Numbered from the stretch's first letter, positions 14,798 through 24,603 are shown. The stretch is DNA of 64,000 bases from LMUY01 sp965199005 (GCA_965199005.1 CBDAQK010000006.1:868001-932000), one strand, 5' to 3'. The notes: generated from the sequence alone by a model not told the origin. Translations and numbers: made by a program.

Positions 14798-15751
14798 CTA
14801 CCAGGGGCCAACGGAACTCCGCTTGATGTAGCCCATCAGCCGGGTGAGCTTGAGGATTGCTCGCTTGCGCCGCCATTCGGCCGGGGTGAATGAGCGGATG
14901 GGGCCGTCGGCATAGGTCCAATAGGCAAGATGCGCCGGGTCGGGCTGATACCCGAGCAGCCCGTCGTGGATGTAGTCCCGCTGCCATGGCTTCGAGAAAA
15001 CCATGGCGTGCGACATGATATTGGCGGAGGGAAAGGCATCCATCGCCTCGATCCCCAGCACGTTGAACGGCGTGTCCGCCGCCATAACCGCGGCGTTCAT
15101 CACGTCCTGGTCCATCTTGGCGAATTCGGGACGCCCGGTGAGGGATTTCAGGGCCGACATGTCGTAGCCCAGGTCCGCCAGGCCTTGCATCAGCCGCGCC
15201 CAGATACGCAGAAATTCCACCTCGCCACTCGGCAAGCCAAGGCACCCGCCATTGAAGTAGCCGCTGACGGCCCGGTGACCAAGCCCAGCCGCTGTGGCGA
15301 GCGCCTGCCATTCCCTGCGGAAGATGTGGTTGTCTGGCATGAACGTTTCCGCGAGGTCCAGCACCAGAACCATGGCATCACGTGTCCAGCGGGCGAAATG
15401 TTCCCAGGCGGTTTTGATCACGATGTCGCAATCAAAATACCATAAACTGGCAAACTCGGGATAAAGCGCGCCAGCGACGTGCAGCAAGAAATGCGGCTTT
15501 TGGTTGCTGAGGTGCCAATCACCCAGCCACTCGACGAACTGGATATCCGCGCCCGGCGTGATGGCCTGCGGCAGGCCAACTGCCGGCTGGACCGGGCCGG
15601 ACCAGCGCGGCAAAGCGCCGCGGTAGCCGACCACGATGTGCCCGGTGAACCCATTGCGCACCAGCGAGTTCGACAGCGCGGCCGCCCCATGGAAATAGCT
15701 CCGTTCGGCCAGTATGCAGACGACGTGCGGAGGGGCGGAGCCGACTGCCAT
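14798..15751 (-). CDS. Nucleotide-sugar glycosyltransferase (GT8-like)
   Basis: 317 aa. The LWYFDCDIVIK segment near residue 110 is a DxD metal/nucleotide-sugar site, and the N-terminal strand PHVVCILAERSYFHGAAALSNSL is the usual start of a GT-A fold. GYFNGGCLGL and the late acidic and His residues resemble GT8 enzymes. It has no signal or membrane segment, so it acts on the cytoplasmic face. It is transcribed away from the OPX gene and follows the methyltransferase gene on the same strand (65-base gap), probably as one unit. Donor and acceptor sugars are unknown. Confidence 0.65.
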   Translation of the reverse strand: MAVGSAPPHVVCILAERSYFHGAAALSNSLVRNGFTGHIVVGYRGALPRWSGPVQPAVGLPQAITPGADIQFVEWLGDWHLSNQKPHFLLHVAGALYPEFASLWYFDCDIVIKTAWEHFARWTRDAMVLVLDLAETFMPDNHIFRREWQALATAAGLGHRAVSGYFNGGCLGLPSGEVEFLRIWARLMQGLADLGYDMSALKSLTGRPEFAKMDQDVMNAAVMAADTPFNVLGIEAMDAFPSANIMSHAMVFSKPWQRDYIHDGLLGYQPDPAHLAYWTYADGPIRSFTPAEWRRKRAILKLTRLMGYIKRSSVGPW

Positions 15752-15815
15752 GGCAACCTCAGGTCATTTCGGTATCCGAGAGGCAGATCGAATTGGAAGC
15801 GCAGTCCGCAACAGG

Positions 15816-16475
15816 CTAATGCCGGATCGCAGTCAGCGATTTGACCATTCCGAGAAACCGCTCCTTGCTGATGACGGCATCCGGGAACAACGCCTTCATT
15901 TGCCCGACATCCAGCAAATGGGCGTCCCGTATCACCTCCATTGCGCCCAGTACGGTGTCTTGCTTGTCATAGAAGCCACATTTCCGCGCCATGACGATCC
16001 GGTAGCTGATCGATTCCGGCAGCCAATGCACCAGCGGGCTGCGCATATGCGGCTCGATCGGGAACCAGAAATAGGGCGTCTGGATGGCATAGCGATGCGA
16101 CACCCGGCGAACCTCATTGGCCATCCGGAGCATGTCGGACCAACCACCCACATGCTCGATGACGGAGTTGGAAAAGGCGATGTCGTACGATTTGTCGGGC
16201 AGATGCCCCAAATCCCGCGCATCGCCCTTCATGAAGTTGACCTTGTCATAGCCGCTGTCGCTGGCATGGTTTTCGTCCATGTTCACGCAGTCCACTTGCA
16301 CGCCATCCAACGGGATATGATCCCGCCATGTGTGCCAGAAATTCCTCGTCCCCCCGAAATCGATGATTTTGCAGGTGGACTGCCTGGACTTCACCTCGGC
16401 GATCATCGCATTCAGCGTCTCGACCCGGCGGCGGCGAAATGGGTTGTCAGTGGACGTTGGCGCGAGATTGAGCAT
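15816..16475 (-). CDS. SAM-dependent class I methyltransferase
   Basis: 219 aa. Motif I is CKIIDFGGTRNFW (glycine-rich SAM loop), followed by an acidic second strand (DCVNMDE), KGDARDLGHLPDKSYDIAFSN-type motif with SNSVIEHVGGW, as in Methyltransf_11/23 proteins. The gene sits among glycosyltransferases, so it may methylate an EPS sugar or its lipid-linked precursor; the target is not shown by the sequence. Confidence 0.78.
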   Translation of the reverse strand: MLNLAPTSTDNPFRRRRVETLNAMIAEVKSRQSTCKIIDFGGTRNFWHTWRDHIPLDGVQVDCVNMDENHASDSGYDKVNFMKGDARDLGHLPDKSYDIAFSNSVIEHVGGWSDMLRMANEVRRVSHRYAIQTPYFWFPIEPHMRSPLVHWLPESISYRIVMARKCGFYDKQDTVLGAMEVIRDAHLLDVGQMKALFPDAVISKERFLGMVKSLTAIRH

Positions 16476-16598
16476 GCCGGCAATTACCTTCGCTATATCC
16501 GAGTCACAGCGGCCGGACTCTGTGTCCCGGCGCGGTCGAAACCATCACGTGAGGGAAAGGATAGCGCCGGGCCGTAAAGGTCCGGTAAACTCTGGCCG

Positions 16599-16624
16599 CC
16601 CGCCCTGGACGGCCAGGCGGGTTT
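16599..16624 (+). terminator. GC-rich hairpin followed by TTT
   Basis: CCCGCC(C)TGG and CCAGGCGGG pair around ACGG, followed by TTT at 16622-16624. It lies between divergent genes, so it may be a leader hairpin of the glycosyltransferase operon rather than a true terminator. Confidence 0.3.
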
Positions 16625-16688
16625 CAAATCGTTAAGGAACCCATGTCATTGTCGAGGCGCCACCAAGCGCTAGCGATAGGACGCCCCA

Positions 16689-18092
16689 TTGTCTGAGGAA
16701 ATCGTTACTTCCGGAAGCACAATTCAGCCGGCAGCGGCTCCAGGACGGCGTCTGCGGGTGCTCGTTATCGCCGATTCTTGCAATCCCGAATGGGAAAGCG
16801 TACCCCTGGTTGGCTGGTCGCATTACCACGCGCTGACCGACTTGGTAGATACGCATCTCATCACCCGCAATTGGAACCGCCCGGCGCTGAACCGGGCCGG
16901 GCTGGTGGAGGGGCGCGACTACACCGCCTACGACACGGATTGGCTGATCGATCCCGTGTCGAACCTGGTGCACCGCATCAGCGGACCCAGCAAGGGCTAC
17001 GCGATGCTCACGGCGCTGACCACGCCGGCCTATCTGGTGATGGAGCATATGGTGTGGCGGCAGTTTCGCGGGGCATTGCGGGCCGGCGAATACGATGTCG
17101 TGCATCGCATCACCCCGCTCAGTGCCCCCGTGCCGAGCCTGCTGGCAGCGCGCTGCCGCCGGCTTGGCATTCCGTTCATTCTGGGGCCGATGAATGGCGG
17201 CCTGCCATGGCCCAAGGAATTTCCGAACCTTGCGCGGCAAGAAGGTGAGTTCCTTTCGCGTTTGCGCGGGTTGTACCGCCTGGTGCCCGGCTACCGGGTG
17301 ACGCGCGACGCATCCGCCGCCATCATGGTCGGCGGCGCCAGCGCCATGCACGACTTGCCGAAGAAATGGCACGGCAAGGCGATTTATGTGCCAGAGAACG
17401 GGATCGACCTCGCGCGTTTCCCGCGTCCGCCCCGCCGCATGCCCGACAGCTACCGGGGCCGCAAGCTGCGCGCCGTGTTCCTGGGCCGCCTGGTGCCGTT
17501 CAAGGGTTGCGACATGCTCATTGAGGCGGCGGCACCCCTCCTGCTCGATGGCCGGATGACGCTGGAAATCATTGGGTTCGGGCCGGAACGGGAGCGGCTG
17601 GACGGCATGGTGGCCGAGCGCGGCCTTGGTGACGTCGTGACGTTCGCCGGCAAGCTCTCCCATTTCGACCTGGCCGACCGGCTGAAACATGCCGATGTGC
17701 TGACCTTTCCCTCGGTCCGCGAATTCGGCGGCGCCGTCGTGTTGGAGGCGATGGCCGTCGGCGTGGTGCCGGTCGTGGTGGATTATGGCGGCCCGGCCGA
17801 GCTGGTCAGCCCCGCCAGTGGCTACCTGCTCCCCCTGGCGCCGCGCGAAGACCTCATCGTGTCCCTGCGGCGCACGCTGGAGCAGATTTTGGCCGACCCG
17901 GGACAGCTCGCGGAAAAGTCAAGTCGGGGGGTGGAGCGGGTTTTCGGCCTGTTCGCATGGCCCGCCAAGGCGCGGCAGACCTTCGAAATCTATCGCTGGG
18001 TGCTCGGCCGGCGCGCCGACAAGCCCGACATGGGCTTGCCCTTCGACGACCCGGCGCCCGTGTCGGATGTCGGGTCGGAGCTGGCGGCATGA
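16689..18092 (+). CDS. Glycosyltransferase family 4 (GT-B fold)
   Basis: 467 aa. It has two Rossmann halves: LRVLVIADSCNPEWESVPL at the N-terminus and the acceptor/donor core LRAVFLGRLVPFKGCDMLIEA, EIIGFGPERERLDGM, FPSVREFGGAVVLEAMAVG without the last residue (the EFGG...E glutamate motif of retaining GT4 enzymes). The start is TTG 16689, with AGGA about 8 bases upstream; no ATG or GTG gives a complete N-terminus. The stop overlaps the flippase start (ATGA). It adds a sugar to the lipid-linked EPS repeat unit in the cytoplasm. Confidence 0.85.
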   Translation: MSEEIVTSGSTIQPAAAPGRRLRVLVIADSCNPEWESVPLVGWSHYHALTDLVDTHLITRNWNRPALNRAGLVEGRDYTAYDTDWLIDPVSNLVHRISGPSKGYAMLTALTTPAYLVMEHMVWRQFRGALRAGEYDVVHRITPLSAPVPSLLAARCRRLGIPFILGPMNGGLPWPKEFPNLARQEGEFLSRLRGLYRLVPGYRVTRDASAAIMVGGASAMHDLPKKWHGKAIYVPENGIDLARFPRPPRRMPDSYRGRKLRAVFLGRLVPFKGCDMLIEAAAPLLLDGRMTLEIIGFGPERERLDGMVAERGLGDVVTFAGKLSHFDLADRLKHADVLTFPSVREFGGAVVLEAMAVGVVPVVVDYGGPAELVSPASGYLLPLAPREDLIVSLRRTLEQILADPGQLAEKSSRGVERVFGLFAWPAKARQTFEIYRWVLGRRADKPDMGLPFDDPAPVSDVGSELAA

Positions 18093-19327
18093 AGTTCATC
18101 GTCTCCCTGGCGGAGCAGGGATTCGGCTCGATCCTCACCTTCGCCATCAATCTCTGGCTGATCCGCAACGGTGCTACGCAATCCTATGGCGTCTACGTGT
18201 TTTGGCTGTCGGTGGCCTGGGTATTGGGCACGGCGCAGGGCACGTTGGTGATCGCGCACATGTACCGCCTTCCATCGGCCCTTGACCGGATGGACGAACG
18301 CCGCCAGCCGGAGCGGCTGTTGCTGTCGTTTGCGTTGGGAATTGCCGCCCTTGGGGCGGTAGGGGTCGCACTCGGCGACTGGGCGTTGAGCCTTGCCGGG
18401 TCCGAACTCGCATCGCCGGGGGCGGTGCTGTTCATTCCGGCATTCCTGATGTTCCAATACGTGCGCGCCTTCAGCTTTTCGCGGCAGCGGCCGGTGCTGG
18501 CAACGTGTCTCACGGGGGGCATCCTGGCCACGGCGGTCGTGTTGCTGGGTGGCGACTTCCTGCTCGGCTTCCGTCCGGATGCAGAGCGTGTGTTGTTCCT
18601 CACGGCTGCGTCCTATGGCGGGGTCTCGCTCGCCGTTCTGCTCGTGCTGCTCCGGGGCACGCTGCCGATGCTCGAACTGGCGGAAATCCGGCGTTACGCC
18701 GGCGTCATGCGCGGATCTGGCTGGTTGGTGGTGGGGGCTGCGTCTGGCGAGGTCACCAGTCGCCTGTATGGCTTCGCCGTGGTGGGGCGCTTCGGAACGG
18801 GCGCGTTGGCCACGTTGTCGGCCGTCCAGGTGGTCATCCGGCCAGCCTGGATGCTGTCGGCCGCCTGGCAATCCGTCGGCTATCCGCGCATGGCGGCATG
18901 CCGCGCGGAGGGTGACCGGCCCGGCTTCCTCCGCATCATGTTGACGGGCGCCACGCTGAGCACGGCGGGCAGTTTCGTCTGGACCGCCATCGTGCTGGCG
19001 GGATGGCCATGGATCTCCGGCGTGCTGTATCACGGCCGTTACACCGAGATCGGGCCGCTGATTTACTACTGGGGTGCCAACGTGATGCTGGGCAGCATCG
19101 CTTTGGCGCTGAACGTAGGGCTATTGGCGGTGGGGGAGTTCAAGCCGCTCGCCCTGCTGGACCTGGCCGGCGCCGTGGTCACCTCGCTGGCGATTTTCGG
19201 CCTGCTCGCCAGGTTCGATTATACGTCCGCGGTGCTCGCGACCATGATGGGGCAGACGACGCAGATCGTGCTGATGGCCATCGTGCTGCAGCGCCGCTTG
19301 CGCCAGCCTTTGGCTGTGGCTGCTTAA
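18089..19327 (+). CDS. Polysaccharide repeat-unit flippase (Wzx-like)
   Basis: 412 aa with about 10-12 membrane segments and the overall pattern of the polysaccharide-biosynthesis/MVF family. The start ATG 18089 overlaps the glycosyltransferase stop (ATGA); the open frame extends upstream to 17957 only inside that gene. It would move lipid-linked repeat units across the inner membrane for the polymerase encoded at 20687-22096. Confidence 0.75.
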   Translation: MKFIVSLAEQGFGSILTFAINLWLIRNGATQSYGVYVFWLSVAWVLGTAQGTLVIAHMYRLPSALDRMDERRQPERLLLSFALGIAALGAVGVALGDWALSLAGSELASPGAVLFIPAFLMFQYVRAFSFSRQRPVLATCLTGGILATAVVLLGGDFLLGFRPDAERVLFLTAASYGGVSLAVLLVLLRGTLPMLELAEIRRYAGVMRGSGWLVVGAASGEVTSRLYGFAVVGRFGTGALATLSAVQVVIRPAWMLSAAWQSVGYPRMAACRAEGDRPGFLRIMLTGATLSTAGSFVWTAIVLAGWPWISGVLYHGRYTEIGPLIYYWGANVMLGSIALALNVGLLAVGEFKPLALLDLAGAVVTSLAIFGLLARFDYTSAVLATMMGQTTQIVLMAIVLQRRLRQPLAVAA

Positions 19328-19367
19328 CGAGCCCAGCTGTCTCACAAAATTGGATAATAATCTATTA

Positions 19368-19396
19368 TTGACACATTTTGGTTGTGCATGTATGTA
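19368..19396 (+). promoter_or_regulatory. Likely promoter of the acyltransferase gene
   Basis: A perfect TTGACA (19368-19373) is followed after 17 bases by TATGTA (19391-19396), 47 bases before the chosen start. An AATAAT-CT-ATTATT palindrome lies just upstream and overlaps the -35 box. Confidence 0.5.
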
Positions 19397-19443
19397 TTGG
19401 GAGGTTAACCCCGCCCGTTCTGAAGATTGGAGCCATCTTCGCG

Positions 19444-20580
19444 ATGTCCTTGGAATCAAGCTCCCGAAAAGCCGCTCCGGCAGCGACACACGCTTCAGTT
19501 CACCGGATCACCAAGCAACATTTCCCTGTTCTTGACGGCCTCAGGGGCGTCGCCGCCATCAGTGTGATGCTGTATCATTACACCAGCGGGACGACAGCAT
19601 GGTTTCCTCAAGGGTATCTGGCGGTCGACTTATTCTTTCTCCTGAGTGGCTTCGTCATCGCGTTTTCATACGAAGACAAATTGCGGTCTGGTCTGTCGCC
19701 CGGCCGTTTCATGGTCCGCCGCCTGATCCGCCTCTATCCAATGATCTTCGTTGCCGGCGTGCTCGGGGTGCTGGCAACGTACGCCAAGCTGTCGGGACAG
19801 CCGGGCGAACGGGATTTAACGTCCCTGGTTGGCTTGCTGCTGTACTCGTTGACCCTCATCCCCCAACTGCAAGCGACATATCTAGGCAACGAGATATTTC
19901 CGCTCAACGTCGTGCTATGGACTTTGTTTTTCGAGCTCTTCGCCAACCTCGTCTACTGCCTGTTCGCCTTCCGGCTGAAAAGCCGATACCTGATTGCGAT
20001 CGTCCTCGGTTCCCTCGCTTTCCTGGCGCTCTCAGGCCCCTTGGGCGGCAATCTGACCGATACTTTCCTGCTCGGATTTCCGCGCGTCATTTTGGGCTTT
20101 TTTGCCGGTGTGTTGCTCTACCGGTACCGGCTGGCCGGGCAGTCGAAGTATTGGAATGCCGGCTTCGTCCCGCTTTCTGCCGTCGTCCTGCTGACGTTTT
20201 GGCTGCCCTTTAGCCCGCAAGGAATGCTGCTGGTCGCCCTGTTCGGCTTGTTTGCGGCGATCGTGATGGCCGGGGCCGCTGCGGCGCCGTCAGCGATGGT
20301 CAGCCGCCTGTCGCGGCTCTTGGGCCATATCTCATACCCGCTATATGCGCTTCACTTACCGCTTCATTCTTTCCTCGCCGCCCTCGAGAGGAAACTTCTG
20401 ATCAGCAAGGTTCTCCCTCAGGCCGGTCTGGAAATTCTGTCTTCGCTTTGCGTCATCGCCCTGTCGGCCGCTGTCTTGAAGCTCTTCGACGAGCCGTTGC
20501 GGGCCCGGTTGACGCGGCTGCTGTCCAACAATTTCGCAATACGGCGTGCACAGCATTACACCAGGTCACTGGAAGTATGA
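19444..20580 (+). CDS. Acyltransferase 3 family membrane protein
   Basis: 378 aa, about ten membrane segments. Family marks are FPVLDGLRGVAAISVMLYHY (split: LDGLRGVAA with the catalytic His in LYHY), YLAVDLFFLLSGFVIAFSYE-like second segment and RRLIRLYP. Such enzymes O-acetylate or acylate exopolysaccharide sugars across the membrane. ATG 19444 was preferred to 19378 because of GGAG upstream and because the longer N-terminus lies over the promoter region. Confidence 0.85.
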   Translation: MSLESSSRKAAPAATHASVHRITKQHFPVLDGLRGVAAISVMLYHYTSGTTAWFPQGYLAVDLFFLLSGFVIAFSYEDKLRSGLSPGRFMVRRLIRLYPMIFVAGVLGVLATYAKLSGQPGERDLTSLVGLLLYSLTLIPQLQATYLGNEIFPLNVVLWTLFFELFANLVYCLFAFRLKSRYLIAIVLGSLAFLALSGPLGGNLTDTFLLGFPRVILGFFAGVLLYRYRLAGQSKYWNAGFVPLSAVVLLTFWLPFSPQGMLLVALFGLFAAIVMAGAAAAPSAMVSRLSRLLGHISYPLYALHLPLHSFLAALERKLLISKVLPQAGLEILSSLCVIALSAAVLKLFDEPLRARLTRLLSNNFAIRRAQHYTRSLEV

Positions 20581-20593
20581 CGCGCCGCGCTTA

Positions 20594-20703
20594 GGGCTTG
20601 TTCGACATCAATCGAATCGATTGACGGCGTCGAACAAGCCTTTAGCCTTCATTTTGAGCGGAAGCTTTGTCGGCGTGCCGACGCACTTAATTGCCGACGC
20701 TGC
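20594..20703 (+). repeat. Dispersed ~110-bp palindromic repeat, copy 1
   Basis: GGCTTGTTCGAC and GTCGAACAAGCC form a perfect 12-bp inverted repeat around an AATCGA..TCGATT inner palindrome, followed by GTCGGC-GT-GCCGAC. A close copy lies at 42140-42248. This copy contains the last codons and stop of the O-antigen ligase gene on the minus strand. Confidence 0.75.
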
Positions 20704-22096
20704 GTGAGGCCAATCGCGCGTCCTGCCGGTCTGAACGGATTGGGCGATAGGGCCGTGGGTTTGGGAACCGCACCGGCGCGGGCTGCCGCGTCGCAAGGCG
20801 CCATTTCTCCAGGTCCAGCGCCGTCAGTACGAAGGCCACCGCCAGGACCGAGTTGTTCGAGAAGAGGTTGGACTCGGTGAGGTTATGCACCAACAAGCCG
20901 ACCAGCATCGCCATGTGAAACGCCGCCGTCGGGTAGGCCATCCGGCCGGTGCGGGCCGCGATACCGGCGGGCTCGGCCCGCACGATGGCGCGCCCGGCGA
21001 TCCCCAGCGTCCGGAACACCACGGCCAAACCGCCCGCGAGCCCAACGAATCCCGTGGTCAAGATCAGATCCAAATAGCCTTCATGCGCTTCGTTGATCAG
21101 CGCGTAGGTGCCGAACCACATGTCGCTCTTCAGGCTTGGCTGCACCGCCGGGTTGATCGCCCAGAACGAGCTATAGCCCGCACCCAACCAGGGCCGCTTC
21201 GGAATTTCCTCCACCGCGAACACCCATAGGTCGAGCCGGTCGGTGAAGGTGACGCCGCGCAGGGGCAGCCACGGATCGTAGTTGACGATGCCGCACCACG
21301 CGATATAGCCGAAAAACAGCGCCACCACGACGGCCGGAATGATGGCGACCACCGCCCAGATGGCGCGCGCCGGCAGGCGAGAGATGCCCAAGATGAAGGG
21401 CATGACCACAGGCGCCAGCAACACGATGGATTGGCTGGTCGTCGACCGTGTCGCCACCAGTAGCAGCGCCATCAGCGCGATCGACCCGCCGATCGCCATA
21501 CGGGCCCATCGGCCTCGTACCAGGAAGAAGCCGCTGCCGGCAGACAGGCAGCCGTACATCATCAGCAACCCGGTCTGGTTCTTCTGCAGTTGCAATCCGG
21601 CCAGCCCGTCCGACGTCATGGCATAGCCAGGCCATAACACCCAGGCCGCCAAATCCTCCACGGCCGCCAACACGCAAACGGCGGCGACGAGGACGTGCAG
21701 GGTGGAGGCCTGTTTCAGCCCGGAGAGCAGCACCGCCGCGAGGAGCAACTGCACGACGGTAAAGATCAGCCGGCGCGTCGATGCATCGGGGTCGAGCGCC
21801 CAGAACGTGCTGGCGTAGAAAAACGCGTAGAGCAGCAGCAGCGGCCAACTCGCCCCCAGCAGCGACAGCACGCTGCGCCACCGCGCGATGGCGATGGGGG
21901 CGGCGAGGGCCAATAGGCCGAGCCAAATGATCCGGTTCAGCGGATTGACGTAATCGCTGGCCAAATCTGCGTCCCGGTTGAAGTCGGGAATGCCAACAAT
22001 CGCGTAAAGCAGCATCGCTGCCAGCACGACAATAGTCAGGCGGTTAACCCATGCCGGGATAACATCGCTCCGGTTGGCGCCGCCGATCGTGTCCAT
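20687..22096 (-). CDS. O-antigen ligase / Wzy-type polymerase family protein
   Basis: 469 aa, about 12 membrane segments and a large periplasmic loop holding WLGAGYSSFW, NEAHEGYLDLILTTGFVG (split as NEAHEGYLDL and ILTTGFVGLAG), the Wzy_C signature with the key His. It would polymerise or ligate EPS repeat units in the periplasm. The last residues (SVGN) and stop are encoded by the dispersed 110-bp repeat, so the original C-terminus may have been replaced when the repeat arrived. Confidence 0.85.
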   Translation of the reverse strand: MDTIGGANRSDVIPAWVNRLTIVVLAAMLLYAIVGIPDFNRDADLASDYVNPLNRIIWLGLLALAAPIAIARWRSVLSLLGASWPLLLLYAFFYASTFWALDPDASTRRLIFTVVQLLLAAVLLSGLKQASTLHVLVAAVCVLAAVEDLAAWVLWPGYAMTSDGLAGLQLQKNQTGLLMMYGCLSAGSGFFLVRGRWARMAIGGSIALMALLLVATRSTTSQSIVLLAPVVMPFILGISRLPARAIWAVVAIIPAVVVALFFGYIAWCGIVNYDPWLPLRGVTFTDRLDLWVFAVEEIPKRPWLGAGYSSFWAINPAVQPSLKSDMWFGTYALINEAHEGYLDLILTTGFVGLAGGLAVVFRTLGIAGRAIVRAEPAGIAARTGRMAYPTAAFHMAMLVGLLVHNLTESNLFSNNSVLAVAFVLTALDLEKWRLATRQPAPVRFPNPRPYRPIRSDRQDARLASRSVGN

Positions 22097-22167
22097 TCGT
22101 CCTACCCTCTGCGGCCGCTGGGCGAAGCGGCCATGCCGTTCGTAGCCACAGCTTACAGGAGCAAGCC

Positions 22168-23091
22168 TTGACAGAGACTGAAGTCAGCGTGGTGATCCCC
22201 TGTTACGATCGCCTTGCTCTGCTGGAGCGCACGCTGCGTGCCTGCTTCACCCAGGCGGTCCCGGGCGTCACGTGGGAGATCGTGGTTGCCGACAACCATC
22301 CCGCCCGCATGGCCGCACCGCTGGTGGCGAACCTGGCGTCGCCCGTTCCGCTCCGCCATGTCGAGGCTGGGGAGCGCAACATCGCGCTCGCCCGCAACCG
22401 CGGCATCGCAGCAGCCCACGGCAAGCTGATCGCGTTCGTCGATGACGACGAGGCGCCGGAGCCGGGCTGGCTGCTGGCGCATCTGGCTTGCCTGGGCCGC
22501 ACCAAGGCGGACGCGAGTTTCGGACCCAAATTCCCGGTCTTCGAGGGTGGTGCCGCCCCGGCCTGGGACCCGCAGGGTGCCTACTACACCACGGATTTCG
22601 GCCTGCCCGCCGATGCCGAAATCCGCCCGCTGGATTGGTGGCCACCCCAGGCGCGTGGCTTGGGCACGGGTAACTCCATGATCCGCCGCGACACCTGCCT
22701 CGCGGGGCCCACCCCGTTCGACGAGGTGTTCGGCCGTAGCGGTGGCGAAGACACGATGCTGTTGCTCGGCCTGGCCAAGCGCGGGCGGCGGTTCGTGTGG
22801 TGCCCGGACGCCAAGGTGATGGAGTTCAACGAGGCCGCCCGCCTGTCGCCCCGCTACATGAGCGCCCGGCTGCAGCGCAGCGGCCGTCACTCCGCCGCCG
22901 TCCGCCTCGCCATCAGCGAGCACAAACTGGCGACCCGGTTGGGCACGAGCGTCGTGGGCCTCGGCCAACTCGGCGTCTACGGCGCCCTCTATGCCGCGAC
23001 CCGGCAGCCCCGCTACGGGATGAAGGTGAGCAAGGGGCTGGGCAAGCTCGGCTTCGGTGAGTTCGAATTCGTGCCGGAGACAGTGAGGTAA
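22168..23091 (+). CDS. Glycosyltransferase family 2
   Basis: 307 aa GT-A enzyme: VSVVIPCYDRLALLERTL at the start, IVVADNHPA, then AFVDDDEAPEPGWL as the DxD-containing site (about residues 90-103) and GGEDTMLLLGL with RRFVWCPDA. The start is TTG 22168 with AGGAG nine bases upstream. It resembles the second GT2 at 26380-27360 in all these motifs, so the two are probably paralogs. It ends one base before the convergent reductase gene. Confidence 0.87.
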   Translation: MTETEVSVVIPCYDRLALLERTLRACFTQAVPGVTWEIVVADNHPARMAAPLVANLASPVPLRHVEAGERNIALARNRGIAAAHGKLIAFVDDDEAPEPGWLLAHLACLGRTKADASFGPKFPVFEGGAAPAWDPQGAYYTTDFGLPADAEIRPLDWWPPQARGLGTGNSMIRRDTCLAGPTPFDEVFGRSGGEDTMLLLGLAKRGRRFVWCPDAKVMEFNEAARLSPRYMSARLQRSGRHSAAVRLAISEHKLATRLGTSVVGLGQLGVYGALYAATRQPRYGMKVSKGLGKLGFGEFEFVPETVR

Positions 23092-24543
23092 TCACGGCAA
23101 CGGCGAGAGCGGCCAAGGATTATCCTTATCCGGCACCAACTGGCGTGCGCCTGTGATGTCGGCCAAGGACCGGACATGGTCCATATGGCCGCCTAGCGCC
23201 GCGTAGTCCGCCAGCCGCATCGTGAACTCGATCGGCGCCACCAGCGCGGGCGTCGGCACATAGCCGAAGCTGCCGGGCGGCAAGCGCGTCACGTCGACCA
23301 TGAAGGTGATGCCGCCACCGGGCCAGATATAGACGGGCGCCCCACCGCAACTGACCGTGGTGAGCCGATCCTTCACTGATCGCGTCAGCCGCACCGGATT
23401 CTCCGTCACACCGGAGCGGAGCGACCCCCCAGCACCGCCGATGAACAGCACGGTGCACAATGCCGGCTCGCAATTCTCCCGGATGAGGTCGACCGAGCGG
23501 CGGAGGGCAGGGGGCATGTCCTGCTGCACCGGGCGCAGCGCTTCGTCCAGCACGAAATAGCCTTCATTCTCGCCCGTGGTGGACGTCATCAGCATCGTCA
23601 TCCCGGGACGCGCCGATTTCGGGTCGAATGCACCGAGGATCGACAGCGGGTCGCTGATATTGGTGCCGCCCCACCCGGTGCCCGGCTCTGCCACCTGGAA
23701 ATAGCGGCCTGGGGTGGAGCGGCGGCCGTTGATCCGCACCCCCGTCTCCCGCATCCCCAACAGCTTGCCCGCCTGATGTTCCGACAGGACGCCAGTGATG
23801 TGGTCGTCCACCACGATCACCTCGTCCACCTTGCCGTCCCATTGCTTGGCGAACATGCCGATCGCGGCGGACCCGCAGCCGACGCGCATCCGGTCTTCCT
23901 GCACGCCATTCACCACGGGGGCCTGCCCGGCCTGCACCAGCACGGCGGCGCCGTCATCGATCACCAGTTCCACCGCGCCGCCATTGCACAACGCCAGCAG
24001 CGTGTCGCAGGTGATGCGCCCTTCTTTCTTGGACCCCCCGGTCAAATGATGCACGCCGCCGAGCGACAGCATCTGGGAGCCGTATTCGCTGGTGGTCACA
24101 TGGCCGATCGCCTCGCCGCCGGCGCGGACCACGGCGCATTCCTGTCCGAGATGCCGGTCGGTATCGATCTTCACTTTGACGCCGCAATAGCTGAAGATAC
24201 CCTCGGTCACGACGGTGACCATGTCCACGCCCTGCACCTGCGAGGACACGATGAACGGCGCTGGTTTGTAGTCGGGATAGGTTGTACCTGCGCCGATCGC
24301 GGTTACGAAACTCTGTGGTTCGTGCAGCAGGCTACCATCCCAATCCGGCCCGGCCACGCTGAACGGCACGAGCGGCACCCCGTGATCGACGGATCGCTGC
24401 AGGATGACGTGCGGGTCGACGCGGATCAGTTCGCCATTGCGGTTGGCGTAGCGGTCGCATGCCCCGGCCTGGCCCGGCCGGATGTAGCACATCACCGGGC
24501 AGGCGTCGCAGCGCACCTTGTCACTCACCGCCGGGTCATCCAT
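23092..24543 (-). CDS. 6-hydroxynicotinate reductase-like protein
   Basis: 483 aa. The N-terminal CDACPVMCYIRPGQAGACDR holds four Cys that could bind an iron-sulfur cluster. The rest fits what I remember of proteins annotated as 6-hydroxynicotinate reductase, an enzyme of anaerobic nicotinate breakdown. Here it stands alone: no nicotinate dehydrogenase, enamidase or other pathway gene is in the window, so its true substrate is open. It lies inside the EPS locus, convergent with a glycosyltransferase. Confidence 0.55.
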   Translation of the reverse strand: MDDPAVSDKVRCDACPVMCYIRPGQAGACDRYANRNGELIRVDPHVILQRSVDHGVPLVPFSVAGPDWDGSLLHEPQSFVTAIGAGTTYPDYKPAPFIVSSQVQGVDMVTVVTEGIFSYCGVKVKIDTDRHLGQECAVVRAGGEAIGHVTTSEYGSQMLSLGGVHHLTGGSKKEGRITCDTLLALCNGGAVELVIDDGAAVLVQAGQAPVVNGVQEDRMRVGCGSAAIGMFAKQWDGKVDEVIVVDDHITGVLSEHQAGKLLGMRETGVRINGRRSTPGRYFQVAEPGTGWGGTNISDPLSILGAFDPKSARPGMTMLMTSTTGENEGYFVLDEALRPVQQDMPPALRRSVDLIRENCEPALCTVLFIGGAGGSLRSGVTENPVRLTRSVKDRLTTVSCGGAPVYIWPGGGITFMVDVTRLPPGSFGYVPTPALVAPIEFTMRLADYAALGGHMDHVRSLADITGARQLVPDKDNPWPLSPLP

Positions 24544-24603
24544 ATCCGGTCTCCTGTCTTCGCCAGAAACCGTAGCCCGCGCCCGCCAATCTGCAAGCCT
24601 GCG

